Assembly (NCBI RefSeq): GCF_020169515.1
Contig: NZ_JAHMHW010000004.1
Location: forward strand, 372,001-436,000
Direction of reading: 5' to 3'
From: Paenibacillus vietnamensis
Lineage (GTDB): Bacteria > Bacillota > Bacilli > Paenibacillales > Paenibacillaceae
Length of the DNA: 64,000 bases
Of this stretch, positions 17,104-27,931 are shown piece by piece. A model generated the notes under the pieces. The model made no database searches, had not been told where the DNA came from, and saw nothing but the letters and a program-made list of their open reading frames with translations. The first letter of the stretch is position 1; each line of letters opens with the position of its first letter. The position numbers were made by a program, and so were the translations under genes.

Positions 17104-17199
17104 ACCAAACACCTCTCTTCATTATGTTTAAAGTCTGCTGCCTAATCATTGTATTTCCGTCCGGCTAAAACCGTGAGGTCAAATAACTCTTGGCTATTA

Positions 17200-17227
17200 A
17201 CCTATTTTTAGAGACTTACAAATAGGT
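17200..17227. repeat. Inverted repeat between divergent genes
   Basis: ACCTATTT and AAATAGGT are separated by 12 bases, in the gap between the divergent propeller and YheC/YheD genes. It may be an operator or a small hairpin. Confidence 0.35.
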
Positions 17228-17296
17228 CCCACACCCTTAGCGACTCGTCCGCGTAAACTGTTAGTCTACTATTGCATAATGCGGGTGATTAGATAC

Positions 17297-18346
17297 ATGA
17301 AGAAAGTCCCTTTGATAGGAATTATGGTATCGAATGAAAAAGATCTCAAACCGATTCTTCAAACCTATGAACGCTATAAAGGGAGACTTTCCGTCCGGCT
17401 CTTCTCCTTTACTCCCCAAAACATTCATTGGAAAAAAAGGACGATTCGAGGCTTATGCCTGGAAAATAAAATGTGGCGATACCGAATATTTCACTTTCCC
17501 GATGCCGTCTATAACCGTTGTTATCAAAAAGGAACACAAATCATTCAACGTTTGGAAACCTATCTTGGACCGAACAAATGCTTCAATCGTGTAACCCAAA
17601 TAGATAAATGGAAGATATACCAAGAGCTAAGAAACAGTGATCTTGAGCAATATGTGCCCGAGACATCGGTCTATCATCCGGATCGGTTTCGGGAATTACT
17701 CCAGGAAGAGAAGCCATTCATTCTTAAGCCTTGCTATGGGTTCCACGGAAAGAAAGTCTATATGGTTGAAAAGACAGAGCATCACCTATTCAAAATTTAT
17801 GAAGATACGTTCACGCCTCTGTACGCGTCCTATAACGCAAACGGCTTCTTCCAGGAAATCGCTCAGCTTGTTGCCAATAAAAAGTTCGTCATTCAACGAA
17901 TGATCAACTTTGCGAGAGTAGATGATAGCGTTGTTGATTTTAGAATACTCGTTCAAAAAGAAGCGACTGGCTGTTGGAAGGTTACAAAAGGGGTAAGCCG
18001 AGTAGCTCCCTATAACTTTTATATTACAAATCGCTCCGAGAACATCCATGATATAGATGAAGTACTCGAAGCCTTGTCACGTCCCTCTTCGGACAAAAAG
18101 TCACTCTACCAAAAGATCAGCCTATTAAGTATAAGGATCGCTCAGTTACTAGACGAACGGATAGGTTTATTGGGGGAAATCGGCCTAGACTTAGCCATTG
18201 ATGAAGATGGAGAGATATGGATCATTGAAGTCAATGGCAAACCACAAAAATCCATTTATTGGAAACTAAATAGAGGATTACGCGGCGGGATTGATGCGGT
18301 ATTTAAATTTCCTTTGGAGTATGCTTATTATTTGTCACAGACTTGA
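17297..18346 (+). CDS. YheC/YheD-family endospore coat-associated ATP-grasp protein
   Basis: A 349-aa protein. The N-terminal region is the YheC/YheD signature (PLIGIMVSNEKD, then a WRYRIFHFPDAVYNR segment). The C-terminal ATP-grasp domain has a lysine in FILKPCYGFHGKKV, FRILVQKEATGCW, and metal ligands in GLDLAIDEDGEIWIIEVNGK. Family members associate with spore coats; the reaction is unknown, though an ATP-dependent ligase would fit. ATG at 17297 is preferred over 17279 because GGGTG precedes only the former. Its base composition is more AT-rich than its surroundings. Confidence 0.8.
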   Translation: MKKVPLIGIMVSNEKDLKPILQTYERYKGRLSVRLFSFTPQNIHWKKRTIRGLCLENKMWRYRIFHFPDAVYNRCYQKGTQIIQRLETYLGPNKCFNRVTQIDKWKIYQELRNSDLEQYVPETSVYHPDRFRELLQEEKPFILKPCYGFHGKKVYMVEKTEHHLFKIYEDTFTPLYASYNANGFFQEIAQLVANKKFVIQRMINFARVDDSVVDFRILVQKEATGCWKVTKGVSRVAPYNFYITNRSENIHDIDEVLEALSRPSSDKKSLYQKISLLSIRIAQLLDERIGLLGEIGLDLAIDEDGEIWIIEVNGKPQKSIYWKLNRGLRGGIDAVFKFPLEYAYYLSQT

Positions 18347-18359
18347 ATTCCGATGTCGA

Positions 18360-18397
18360 TAAAAAAGAGACCTGCTTGATATTTCATCCGGCAGGTC
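18360..18397 (-). terminator. Terminator after the cluster B GH2 gene
   Basis: GACCTGC and GCAGGTC (15-nt loop) are followed on the minus strand by TCTTTTTT. Confidence 0.6.
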
Positions 18398-18400
18398 CAT

Positions 18401-18455
18401 TAAGCTCAGTCCGGCCGCATCGGCCGTAATCGTCGCGCTATTGACGAAGCCGGAG
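18401..18455 (-). pseudogene. Relic of an SDR dehydrogenase gene (last ~17 codons)
   Basis: The 55 bases match the 3' end of the intact SDR gene at 21626 with only a handful of differences. Translated, they read SGFVNSATITADA against SGFVNGATITADA in the intact gene. A 2-bp insertion destroys the normal stop region. Everything upstream of the relic is replaced by the end of the GH2 gene (stop at 18460). This is the scar of a duplication or deletion inside cluster B. Confidence 0.75.
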
Positions 18456-18459
18456 CTGC

Positions 18460-20766
18460 TTAAACTTTATTTATTTTTGTAAGTTCTTTATTGAGTGCGT
18501 ATAACAGCTTTTCATTGAAGTATTCCGGCGCCATATCCGCCAGCATATCGATCGTAAATCCTTGCGTCATGCCATACGTTGGTTTCTCTCTATAGTCTTC
18601 TCCAAAATACTTATTCAGTACGGCCTCCGCTTCAATATTGTCAAAAAGCACTTTGAACGTGCAGCGGGTGGAAAACACATCGTCCGTAATCTGTAATTCC
18701 TCTGTCATTTCTCCATCCAAATCAGGCGCTTGAAACCAGTTGTTGACTTCTTCACCCTTGTCGACCACGGGGGCTTCGTAGCTTGAATTAGGCGCTTCCA
18801 CTTTATTAAATATAGCGATATCAACATATTGCTCGCTATTATGAGCAGCCACTGCACGTATTTCATTCATGCCCTCAGCGAGGGATACGTTTTCGAAGAT
18901 AAAAATTTTATCATCACTGGTTTTCGATTGACTTTCATTTCCGTTAACGTACAGCGTTACTTCTCTGCAGTTGGAATACACCTTCACATGAATGCTGCTC
19001 TCTGCCCGATCCACATAGCGCTTGCTTGTGATATGGACAAATTTCTCCTCCGACCAATGGGCCTTATACATATAGAAGGCATCCTTCTTGATCTTTCTGT
19101 CATAGGTGACAAGACCCTTATTATTTCTGCCCTTGACTCCGCCTTCATCTCGGATATTGGCTCCAAAATCAAACATGTTCCATACATAAGAAGCCCACAG
19201 GAAAGGCCGTTTCTCGAAAATTTTCCAAACGATTTCATGGTATAGCGCGTGGTATTCTTCCGTGTAGTCTTTTACTTTTGGGTTAGCGCTGTGGTATTGT
19301 ACAATCCCTTCTACGCCGTATTCGGATATGCATAGCGGCACATCCGGATTTATCGTATGAAACTTCTCAAGCCAGGGCTCGAAATCCTCCGCCTTGCCGT
19401 GATACCAGCCATAATACTTATTGTATCCGACCACATCCGTCATGCGGTTGTATTCATCTTCTTCCTTGACGAATAAAACATTTGCCATCGTCGTTAGTCT
19501 GGTGGGGTCTTCTTTTTTCGTTAATTCGTTTAATTCTTTAACGAGCTTTCTGACCTCCTGTCGTTCTCCGCCGATTTGAATTTCATTTTGCAGCCCCCAG
19601 AAGATGATTGAAGGATGATTGAAATTTTGTTTGATCAATTCGAGCATCTGCTGCTTAGCATTGATCCCTTCCAATTCATTCTGCGACATGACCGAAATGA
19701 AGGGGATCTCAGCCCATACCACCATGCCTTCTTTGTCGCACAAATCATAAAAATATTGGCTATGCTGGTAATGGGCCAGTCGAATGGATGATGCTCCGAT
19801 TTCTTTAATAAATTCCATATCTTCGACTTGCTCTTGTTCTGTAATGGCCCAGCCCCTATCCTTTCTGTCCTGGTGTCTGGATACGCCATGCAAAGGCAAA
19901 TGCTCGCCGTTTAAGAAGAAGCCCTGTTCGGGATCAACATGGAAGTATCTCACTCCAAAAGGAATCGATACTTCATCAATCGTGTCATTAAAGCTGGTCA
20001 AGGAAATGGCGGCACTATACAAATAAGGATTTTTCCTGCCATGCCATAGAGTTGGATTGTCAATGCCACAAGACATCTCTTCTGTTTTGGTTTCTCCAGC
20101 TGCCAGTACTATTTCCTTAGCGGCGTAAGTTACAATTCGATGATCGGCATCAAAAATATCCGCCCAAAGTCTAATTTTTTTCTCTTCATTGCTTTCATTA
20201 ACAAGTCTGGATCTAATGGTCAAACGTGCTTTTTCCTTGAATACCTCTTCCTGAACGATATAGACGCCATTTGAACCATAGTCCATCAAATCGAAATGAA
20301 CGGGATTCGTAACGATCATATTCACATCGCGGTAAATCCCGCCGTAGAAAGTAAAGTCTGCCTTCTGAGGATAAACGTCATCCACAACCGTATTGTCAAC
20401 TTTTACCGCCAGTACATTATTAGCTCCATACTTAACGGCATCTGAAATGTCAAACCTGAAGGTGGAGTACCCGCCTTTGTGCTGACCTATATGCCGGCCA
20501 TTTACGTATACATCCGTAATACTGTTAGAACCGTTGAACTCCATAAACAATTTATTCCCCTCGTAAGAAGGCTCAACCGTAAACACCTTTCTGTACCAGC
20601 AAGCGCCTTTGTAATATTCATATCCGTTAGCACCGTCGATCGCGTTCCATGTATGGGGAATATCTACCGTATTCCAATGATCGTCATTATACCCTTCATG
20701 TTCTGCTTGTTCTGCATTCTGCCGAATAAATCGCCAAGCCTCATTCATCGCGATAGTTCTTTTCAT
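18460..20766 (-). CDS. Glycoside hydrolase family 2 protein, cluster B copy 1
   Basis: A 768-aa cytoplasmic enzyme (no signal peptide). N-terminal sugar-binding jelly roll (HTWNAIDG, FNGSNSITDVYVNGRHIGQH), Ig-like GH2 domain, then a TIM barrel with the acid/base Glu395 in GLQNEIQIGG and nucleophile Glu482 in CISEYGVEG. A C-terminal region of about 200 residues follows. It aligns without gaps over at least the first 480 residues with the GH2 at 23942, so they are paralogues. The start at 20766 (MKRTIAMNEAWRF) matches the paralogue and has GGGAGAG upstream; longer in-frame starts lie inside the preceding SDR gene. It probably removes a terminal beta-linked sugar from imported glycosides. Confidence 0.9.
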   Translation of the reverse strand: MKRTIAMNEAWRFIRQNAEQAEHEGYNDDHWNTVDIPHTWNAIDGANGYEYYKGACWYRKVFTVEPSYEGNKLFMEFNGSNSITDVYVNGRHIGQHKGGYSTFRFDISDAVKYGANNVLAVKVDNTVVDDVYPQKADFTFYGGIYRDVNMIVTNPVHFDLMDYGSNGVYIVQEEVFKEKARLTIRSRLVNESNEEKKIRLWADIFDADHRIVTYAAKEIVLAAGETKTEEMSCGIDNPTLWHGRKNPYLYSAAISLTSFNDTIDEVSIPFGVRYFHVDPEQGFFLNGEHLPLHGVSRHQDRKDRGWAITEQEQVEDMEFIKEIGASSIRLAHYQHSQYFYDLCDKEGMVVWAEIPFISVMSQNELEGINAKQQMLELIKQNFNHPSIIFWGLQNEIQIGGERQEVRKLVKELNELTKKEDPTRLTTMANVLFVKEEDEYNRMTDVVGYNKYYGWYHGKAEDFEPWLEKFHTINPDVPLCISEYGVEGIVQYHSANPKVKDYTEEYHALYHEIVWKIFEKRPFLWASYVWNMFDFGANIRDEGGVKGRNNKGLVTYDRKIKKDAFYMYKAHWSEEKFVHITSKRYVDRAESSIHVKVYSNCREVTLYVNGNESQSKTSDDKIFIFENVSLAEGMNEIRAVAAHNSEQYVDIAIFNKVEAPNSSYEAPVVDKGEEVNNWFQAPDLDGEMTEELQITDDVFSTRCTFKVLFDNIEAEAVLNKYFGEDYREKPTYGMTQGFTIDMLADMAPEYFNEKLLYALNKELTKINKV

Positions 20767-20800
20767 TTGTTGAGCCACTCTCCCTGTCTGAATTAAAAAA

Positions 20801-21610
20801 TCAATCGACAATTTCCGGATGAGACCATATGGTAGGCGTAATCTTGCCTGCACTAGAGCCGGCATCGATCGTTATAGCCGTACCGCTAATGTAACGTGCC
20901 AAATCGGAGGCTAAAAACAGAGCTAAATAACCGACTTCCCCAGGGTCGCCAAGTCTTCCATTCGGAGAAAAGATCTTTGCGTACTCTTTCATTACTTCTT
21001 CTGGAGCCTGTCCCCAAACCGACGTCCGAAAGGTCCCCGGACAAATCGCATTCACCGTGATGTTGTATCGCGCATAATCCAGTGCTGCACTCTTGGTTAA
21101 TCCTACAACGCCATGCTTGGCCGAAGAGTAAATCGCCATAGAGCTGTTCCCTAATACACCTGCTAAAGAAGCAATATTAAGGATAAATCCGCCGGATGAT
21201 TTGGACTTCAGAATCGCCTCGACGGCAAACTTCATCCCCATGAAGACACCCTTTAAGTCAATGGACAGTAATCTGTCAAACTCAGCAGTTGAATACTCAT
21301 GCGTCGGTCTGCTTTCAGCGGCGATACCGGCATTATTCACAAGTCCATCTAAACGGCCATACGTTTTGACCGCAAAATCAACAAGACCCGTCATATCTTC
21401 TTCTTTGCTTACGTCAGCTCGATAGAATGAAGCTTCCCCGCCTTTAGATCTTATCTCGTCAACAATCTTCATACCCTTTTCCGCTTGGATATCCGAAACA
21501 ACGACTTTCATACCGTTCTCTGCGTAACACAGCGAAATCGCCTTACCTAAACCGTCGGCTGCGCCGGTTACAATAGCAACTTTGTCTTTTACACTCGAAA
21601 AATCCGTCAA
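20801..21610 (-). CDS. SDR-family NAD(P)-dependent dehydrogenase, cluster B
   Basis: A 269-aa classical short-chain dehydrogenase: cofactor motif TGAADGLG at about 16-23, Asp40 after strand 2 (VVVSD) favouring NAD, NNAG at 92-95, and catalytic Ser148, Tyr161 and Lys165 (YSSAK). The TTG start has GGGAGG seven bases ahead. It follows another SDR by 15 bp and precedes GH2, so the three are probably one operon under the 22481-22544 promoter. It may oxidise a released sugar or aglycone; the exact substrate is unknown. Confidence 0.88.
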   Translation of the reverse strand: MTDFSSVKDKVAIVTGAADGLGKAISLCYAENGMKVVVSDIQAEKGMKIVDEIRSKGGEASFYRADVSKEEDMTGLVDFAVKTYGRLDGLVNNAGIAAESRPTHEYSTAEFDRLLSIDLKGVFMGMKFAVEAILKSKSSGGFILNIASLAGVLGNSSMAIYSSAKHGVVGLTKSAALDYARYNITVNAICPGTFRTSVWGQAPEEVMKEYAKIFSPNGRLGDPGEVGYLALFLASDLARYISGTAITIDAGSSAGKITPTIWSHPEIVD

Positions 21611-21625
21611 GAAAAAACCTCCCTC

Positions 21626-22384
21626 TTAATAAGCAGTCCAGCCTGCATCTGCCGTAATCGTCGCGCCATTGACGAAACCGGAGTCGTCGGATGCCAGAAA
21701 CAATGCGACCTTCGCGATATCTTCAGGCTTACCTAAGCCGGGGTTAATGCCCATGCCGATTTGTGCCCTCTCTGCGCCGAACGGATTCAGAGCCGTCATG
21801 GTTAAAGCGATATTCGTCGCAACAGCCCCTGGCGCAATGGCGTTGCAGCGTATGCCGAGCTTCGCATATTGGAAGCCGACGTTCTTGGTGAACCCGATGA
21901 CGGCGTGCTTCGAAGCGGTATAGGCGACGCCGGCCCGGGACCCGAACAAACCGCCGGCTGAAGCGATATTCACAATGACGCCTTGCTTTTTCTCGATGAA
22001 GATGGGAAGAACCTTACGCGTCGTCCGCATCGGACCGGTTGTGTTCACGGCGAACACTTTCTCCCAAAGCTCGTCCGTCATGTCCCCCGCCGGTACGAAG
22101 TTGTCCATAATTCCCGCATTATTGACCAATATATCCACCGTTCGGAATTCCTGTACCGTAGTATCGATCAACCTTTGAACGTCCTCTTCTATCGCGACAT
22201 TGGATGCCACCGCGATGGCGCTTCCGCCGCTCGCCTTAATTCCTTCAACCACTTTGCCCGCATTCTCCACATTCAGATCCGAAACAACTACCTTCGCTCC
22301 CTCAGCGGCGAAGAGCTCAGCGATCGCTTTGCCCATTCCTGACGCCGCCCCTGTGACAACCGCAACTTTTCCGGAAAGCTTCAT
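21626..22384 (-). CDS. SDR-family NAD(P)-dependent dehydrogenase, cluster B
   Basis: A 252-aa classical SDR: TGAASGMG cofactor motif at 11-18, Asp36 (NAD-type), NNAG at 88-91, and catalytic Ser142, Tyr155 and Lys159 (YTASK). The start at 22384 (MKLSGKV) has GGGGG eight bases ahead; an in-frame ATG at 22399 lies upstream of that ribosome site. First gene of the SDR-SDR-GH2 operon. A hairpin in its leader may attenuate transcription. Its 3' end is the parent of the relic at 18401-18455. Confidence 0.88.
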   Translation of the reverse strand: MKLSGKVAVVTGAASGMGKAIAELFAAEGAKVVVSDLNVENAGKVVEGIKASGGSAIAVASNVAIEEDVQRLIDTTVQEFRTVDILVNNAGIMDNFVPAGDMTDELWEKVFAVNTTGPMRTTRKVLPIFIEKKQGVIVNIASAGGLFGSRAGVAYTASKHAVIGFTKNVGFQYAKLGIRCNAIAPGAVATNIALTMTALNPFGAERAQIGMGINPGLGKPEDIAKVALFLASDDSGFVNGATITADAGWTAY

Positions 22385-22424
22385 CTCACATACCCCCATA
22401 TTTTGATATCAACGCATCTTTAGT

Positions 22425-22453
22425 GAGAAAAAGCCGGAATCACCGGCTTTTCT
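22425..22453 (-). terminator. Hairpin in the leader of the SDR operon
   Basis: GAGAAAAAGCCGG pairs with CCGGCTTTTCTC across the loop AATCA. It lies downstream of the predicted promoter at 22481-22509 but upstream of the SDR start. It may therefore stop read-through from the GH43 relic or act as an attenuator. Confidence 0.65.
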
Positions 22454-22480
22454 CCTTCCAGATACTCGTGATCTTTAATT

Positions 22481-22544
22481 ATCATATAAGCATTCCAGCA
22501 CCCCCACTAACACTCTAACGACTTATCCATAACGTTTTAACGAC
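22481..22544 (-). promoter_or_regulatory. Cluster B promoter A with paired 22-bp-spaced operator half-sites
   Basis: Half-sites AACACTCTAACGAC (22509-22522) and AACGTTTTAACGAC (22531-22544) are offset by exactly 22 bp. Reading the minus strand, TAGTGG (22504-22509), a 17-bp spacer and TATGAT (22481-22486) follow directly. The same arrangement precedes the cluster B genes at 27893, 34743 and 37646. It drives the SDR-SDR-GH2 operon. Confidence 0.7.
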
Positions 22545-22576
22545 AATCCATTCGAAATTCATCCTTTCCTAGGTGA

Positions 22577-23933
<1,357 letters not shown>

Positions 23934-23941
23934 TCATAAAA

Positions 23942-26281
23942 CTAAAGATAACTTCCTTCCGATAAAGCTTGTGTCCTTTTAATTTTTGTAAGCTCCTTAT
24001 TCATCCGATAAAACAGTTTCTGTTTACGGGGATCCTGAGAGAAGGAAGTCAGTGATTCCAAATTCATGGATAGAACCATTTCATTCATTGAGCCATCCAT
24101 TCTTTTGAACAATTTATCTAGATACTTCTCGGCAATAGCTTTTGCTTCTTCATTCGCCAATAGCTCACGAAGAACAACCTTTGTTGAAAATACATCATCC
24201 GTGATTTCGATGTCCTCAATAATGACGTTGTCCAAATCCGGGACGGAAAACCAGTTGGAGACAGCCTCTCCCTTCCCTTTATCTGGGGCCTCGTAGCTCG
24301 GGTTTGGTTCTTTTACCCGATTGAAGCGGGCGACATCGACGTGTGTTACTCCATCCTGCTTCGAGACAGCCTTGATTTCGTTCAAGCCGTCTTTTAAAGG
24401 AACAGCCTCGAAAACGAAAATACCGTTATCGCTTGTTTTTGTGGCGATTTCAATCCCGTTGGAGTGGAGCGCTATCGCTTCACAGTTCGAATAAACCTTA
24501 ACATTGATCTCGCTATCCGGACGGTCCACAAATCGCTTGCTTGTAATATGGACAAATCTCTCATCCGACCAGTTGGCTTTATATAGATAGAAAGCATCTT
24601 TTTTAATTTTACGGTCGTAAGTGATTAACCCTTTATTATTTCGACCCTTAACTCCTCCTTCATCCCGTCTGCTTGAACCGAAATCAAACATGCACCATAC
24701 ATACGTTGACCATAAGTAAGGACGTTTTGAGAAAATTTCCCAAACCTTCTCGTGACATAGCGCATGATATTCCTCCGTGTAATCTCTAACCAGCGGATCA
24801 TTGCTGTGATATTGAATAATGCCTTCCGCACCGTATTCCGAGATGCCAAGGCACACGTTCGGATTAAGCTCGTGAAAACCGTCCAGCCAAGGAGCAAAAT
24901 CCTCGCATTTGCCGTTGTACCAGCCGAAGTATCGATTGTAACCGACCGTATCCGTAATGAAGTTATATTCATCATCATCTTTAACGATATAGACATTGGC
25001 CATTGTGGATAACCGGGTAGGGTCTTCTTTTTTGGTCAATTCGTTTAATTCCTTGACAACTTTTCTTACTTCCGGCCGTTCTCCGCCAATTTGAATTTCA
25101 TTTTGAATGCCCCAGAAGAGAATGGACGGATGATTAAAATTTTGGCGGATTAATTCGATCATTTGCTGCTTGGCATTTATCCCCTCCAATTCCGTTCTTG
25201 ACATCATCGAAATAAACGGAATTTCCGCCCAAACGACCATCCCCTCGCGGTCGCAGAGATCATAGAAAAATGGATCATGCTGGTAGTGCGCCAATCGAAT
25301 CGAGGTGGTCCCCATTTCTTTGATCAATTCCATATCTTCTTCTTGTTCTTTCTTCGTGATCGCCCAGCCCATATCTTGACGATCCTGATGCCTGGAAACG
25401 CCGCGTAAAGGATAATGCTCCCCATTCAGAAAGAAACCTTTGTCCGGATCCACATAAAAATGACGCACCCCGAAAGGAAAGGAGACTTCATCAATCGTAT
25501 CGTTGAAGCTTGTAAGAAATACCTTTGCTTCGTAGCAATAAGGGTTTTTACGTCCATTCCATAAGATTGGATTTTCGATAACAGCCGGCACTTCGACTTC
25601 TTTCGTTTCACCGGCAGCCAATAACACTTCCTTTGCCGTATAAGCCACACATTCCCCTTCGGCATTCAGAAGATCAACCCACAATCTCACTTTTCTCTCT
25701 TCGCCGCTTTCATTTGCAATCCTTGATTTGACCGTTAGCCGGGCTTGTTCTGCCGTAACCTTTTCTTGCACGAGATAGATTCCCTGAGAACCGTAATCCA
25801 GCAGATCAAAGTGAACAGGCTCCACGATAACCAAATTCACATCACGATAAATTCCGCCGTAAAAGGTAAAATCGGCAGCCTGCGGATAAACGTCCTCGAA
25901 TACGCTATTATCAACCTTAACGGCTAACGTATTTTTTTGACCGAACTCAATCGCATCCGTTATATCAAACCGGAAGATGGAGTAACCGCCTCTGTGCTGA
26001 CCGAAATGCCGGCCATTCACATAAACATCCGTAACGCTGTTCGAGCCGTTAAATTCGATGAATATTTGATTCCGTCGTTCCCGAGAGCCGATTGCAAACT
26101 CTTTACGGTACCAGCAAGCTCCTTTGTAGTAGTCCCCGCCGGATGTACCGTCTATCGCATTCCACGTGTGCGGCAGATGAACGGCTTCCCAATGTTCGTC
26201 CCAGAAGACTTTACTCATGGCATTGCCTTCATCTTGTTTAACAAATCTCCAGTCCATGTTCAGATTAACGACTTTTCTCAT
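23942..26281 (-). CDS. Glycoside hydrolase family 2 protein, cluster B copy 2
   Basis: A 779-aa cytoplasmic GH2 enzyme. Jelly-roll N-terminal domain (HTWNAIDG, NGSNSVTDVYVNGRHFGQH), Ig-like middle domain, barrel with Glu395 (GIQNEIQIGG) as acid/base and Glu482 (ISEYGAEG) as nucleophile, and a C-terminal extension of about 200 residues shared with the paralogue at 18460. GGAGGG lies nine bases before the ATG. It follows the lipoprotein gene across an 80-bp gap containing a terminator hairpin, so expression depends on partial read-through. Beta-galactosidase, beta-glucuronidase or beta-mannosidase activity are all possible for the family. Confidence 0.9.
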   Translation of the reverse strand: MRKVVNLNMDWRFVKQDEGNAMSKVFWDEHWEAVHLPHTWNAIDGTSGGDYYKGACWYRKEFAIGSRERRNQIFIEFNGSNSVTDVYVNGRHFGQHRGGYSIFRFDITDAIEFGQKNTLAVKVDNSVFEDVYPQAADFTFYGGIYRDVNLVIVEPVHFDLLDYGSQGIYLVQEKVTAEQARLTVKSRIANESGEERKVRLWVDLLNAEGECVAYTAKEVLLAAGETKEVEVPAVIENPILWNGRKNPYCYEAKVFLTSFNDTIDEVSFPFGVRHFYVDPDKGFFLNGEHYPLRGVSRHQDRQDMGWAITKKEQEEDMELIKEMGTTSIRLAHYQHDPFFYDLCDREGMVVWAEIPFISMMSRTELEGINAKQQMIELIRQNFNHPSILFWGIQNEIQIGGERPEVRKVVKELNELTKKEDPTRLSTMANVYIVKDDDEYNFITDTVGYNRYFGWYNGKCEDFAPWLDGFHELNPNVCLGISEYGAEGIIQYHSNDPLVRDYTEEYHALCHEKVWEIFSKRPYLWSTYVWCMFDFGSSRRDEGGVKGRNNKGLITYDRKIKKDAFYLYKANWSDERFVHITSKRFVDRPDSEINVKVYSNCEAIALHSNGIEIATKTSDNGIFVFEAVPLKDGLNEIKAVSKQDGVTHVDVARFNRVKEPNPSYEAPDKGKGEAVSNWFSVPDLDNVIIEDIEITDDVFSTKVVLRELLANEEAKAIAEKYLDKLFKRMDGSMNEMVLSMNLESLTSFSQDPRKQKLFYRMNKELTKIKRTQALSEGSYL

Positions 26282-26316
26282 GCTTGCATTCCCTCCGGTT
26301 CTTCAAATGTTTTCAT

Positions 26317-26352
26317 GAAAAAACCAGGTCCAATGAGATAGAACCCGGTTTT
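26317..26352 (-). terminator. Intercistronic terminator/attenuator between lipoprotein and GH2 genes
   Basis: On the minus strand AAAACCGGGT pairs with ACCTGGTTTT (one G-U pair), then T6. Placed inside an operon, it would make the lipoprotein more abundant than the downstream enzymes. Confidence 0.7.
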
Positions 26353-26360
26353 CATCTTCC

Positions 26361-27893
26361 TTACTTTTGGTTTGCAGCCGCCCAGGCTTCAAGCTGTTTT
26401 TGCTTTTCCGCAATCACTTTATCGATACCCGCTGCTTTCAATTTCGCTCTGAACTCAGGCAGCTTCTCGGCCGGATCGAGGGTCCCTGTCTCCAAGCCTT
26501 TCTGATACTGATCCGTTACATTCTTTAGAGCAGTCATCTCGTTCTTGACCGGCTCCGAATTGAAAGAGAAGCCGAGCGCTTTCGATTTGATCGCTTTTTG
26601 ATTTGCTTCTGCAGTCAATTTCCACATCTCCTGCAAGTCCGATTTCATCAGATAAGCGATGGAAGGATTGGCATAAATCCAGCTTTGAATGGAGTATCCA
26701 ACCGTCTTCGAATCAATGCCGGCCGGATAATCGATCGAATTGTCCGTCGCCTTCACATAGTGTTTCCCCTCAATGCCGTAGATGAATAAATTGGCGAGTT
26801 CCTTATCCGTGTACATCAGATTAAGGAACATCATGACTCGTTCCGGATTTTCGGAATTCGTGGAGATGGTCCATAATCCCCCGAGCGCATCGGATGTAGT
26901 GGCATATATATTAGGCATTAACGGTGCAAAAACAAGCTCCGTTCCTGCCGCCCGGCTTTCCGATTCCAAGTTGCCCGGTTTAATGGAAGTTAAGTAAGAA
27001 AATGACTTGCCCGCTTTCAACAGATCCGATCCGTTTATTTGACTCGTAGCGGCATCCTTGTTAAAGTATCCCGCTTTCCCCCAGCTGCGCATCTTGTTCA
27101 GAAAGTCTTCATACTCTTTGGTCTCAAACAGGTTTACGACCTTAAGATCATTGTCAAATCCCGGCAAAACTCCATAGCGGTCACCCAGTTTATCAAACCA
27201 AACATACTTATCTGACGGGAGGGTTAACCCGGACCCCAACGGAACGATAGCGGGCTCATTCTCTTTTATCGTCTGAAACACGCGATCCAGGTCATCGATA
27301 CTCTTGATGGAAGATACATCAATATTGTGTTTATCCACCAGATCTTTTCTCATTAGAATACCTGGAACCCCGGTCGTATAATCCTTGTAAACCGGTACCC
27401 CATAGATTTTCCCGTCAATCTCGGCACTCCCTAGATATTCGGGAGCAATCTGCTGTTTGATGCCCTCTCCGTATTGGTCTAATAGGTTGTCAAGCTCTTT
27501 CAATGTTCCTGATGCGACTGAGGAGCTATATCCCATCCCGAATTCGAAGGACAGATCCAGCTTCTCGCGGCCGGATGTCATCAAATTTTTCTGCTGCCCC
27601 CAAGCCCCGATGCTGATCGGAAGGAGCTTCACCGTAGCGTTGATTTTTGCTTTCGAGATTTCACTGATTTCATCTTGTACCGCTTGAATATCCTTGGGAA
27701 CGGCTCCGAATACAGGTATGGCTATTGCGATTTCATACGGATCTTTTGTTGCGCTGTCCGGACTTGCGCTGGAAGCCGGAGCTGTCGGAGAAGCATTGCC
27801 TCCTTCCTTATTGGATGACGCACAGCCGGTAATCACCCCCGCTAACATGACTGTAACAAGCGATAATGCAGCCAGTTTCGATTTGCTTTTCAT
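26361..27893 (-). CDS. Sugar ABC transporter substrate-binding lipoprotein with DUF3502, cluster B
   Basis: A 510-aa lipoprotein: signal peptide with lipobox VITGC (Cys24) and a Ser/Pro linker. The type-2 binding-protein fold ends in a DUF3502-type domain (ALGFSFNSEPVKNE, then VIAEKQKQLEAWAAAN). It closely resembles the cluster D lipoprotein at 51036. It binds the oligosaccharide imported by the permeases at 31465-33332, about 4 kb away and separated by the kinase/regulator genes. Transcription starts at promoter B. Confidence 0.9.
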   Translation of the reverse strand: MKSKSKLAALSLVTVMLAGVITGCASSNKEGGNASPTAPASSASPDSATKDPYEIAIAIPVFGAVPKDIQAVQDEISEISKAKINATVKLLPISIGAWGQQKNLMTSGREKLDLSFEFGMGYSSSVASGTLKELDNLLDQYGEGIKQQIAPEYLGSAEIDGKIYGVPVYKDYTTGVPGILMRKDLVDKHNIDVSSIKSIDDLDRVFQTIKENEPAIVPLGSGLTLPSDKYVWFDKLGDRYGVLPGFDNDLKVVNLFETKEYEDFLNKMRSWGKAGYFNKDAATSQINGSDLLKAGKSFSYLTSIKPGNLESESRAAGTELVFAPLMPNIYATTSDALGGLWTISTNSENPERVMMFLNLMYTDKELANLFIYGIEGKHYVKATDNSIDYPAGIDSKTVGYSIQSWIYANPSIAYLMKSDLQEMWKLTAEANQKAIKSKALGFSFNSEPVKNEMTALKNVTDQYQKGLETGTLDPAEKLPEFRAKLKAAGIDKVIAEKQKQLEAWAAANQK

Positions 27894-27931
27894 CGAATTC
27901 CCCCTATGAAATGTATTTCTTTCACACCTTC

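Noticed and set aside
17248..17262. GCGTAAACTGTTAG upstream of YheC/YheD as a possible fourth repeat copy
   Set aside because: Only a few bases agree and the CGTTTCGCG and ATTCTTATATTT blocks are absent.
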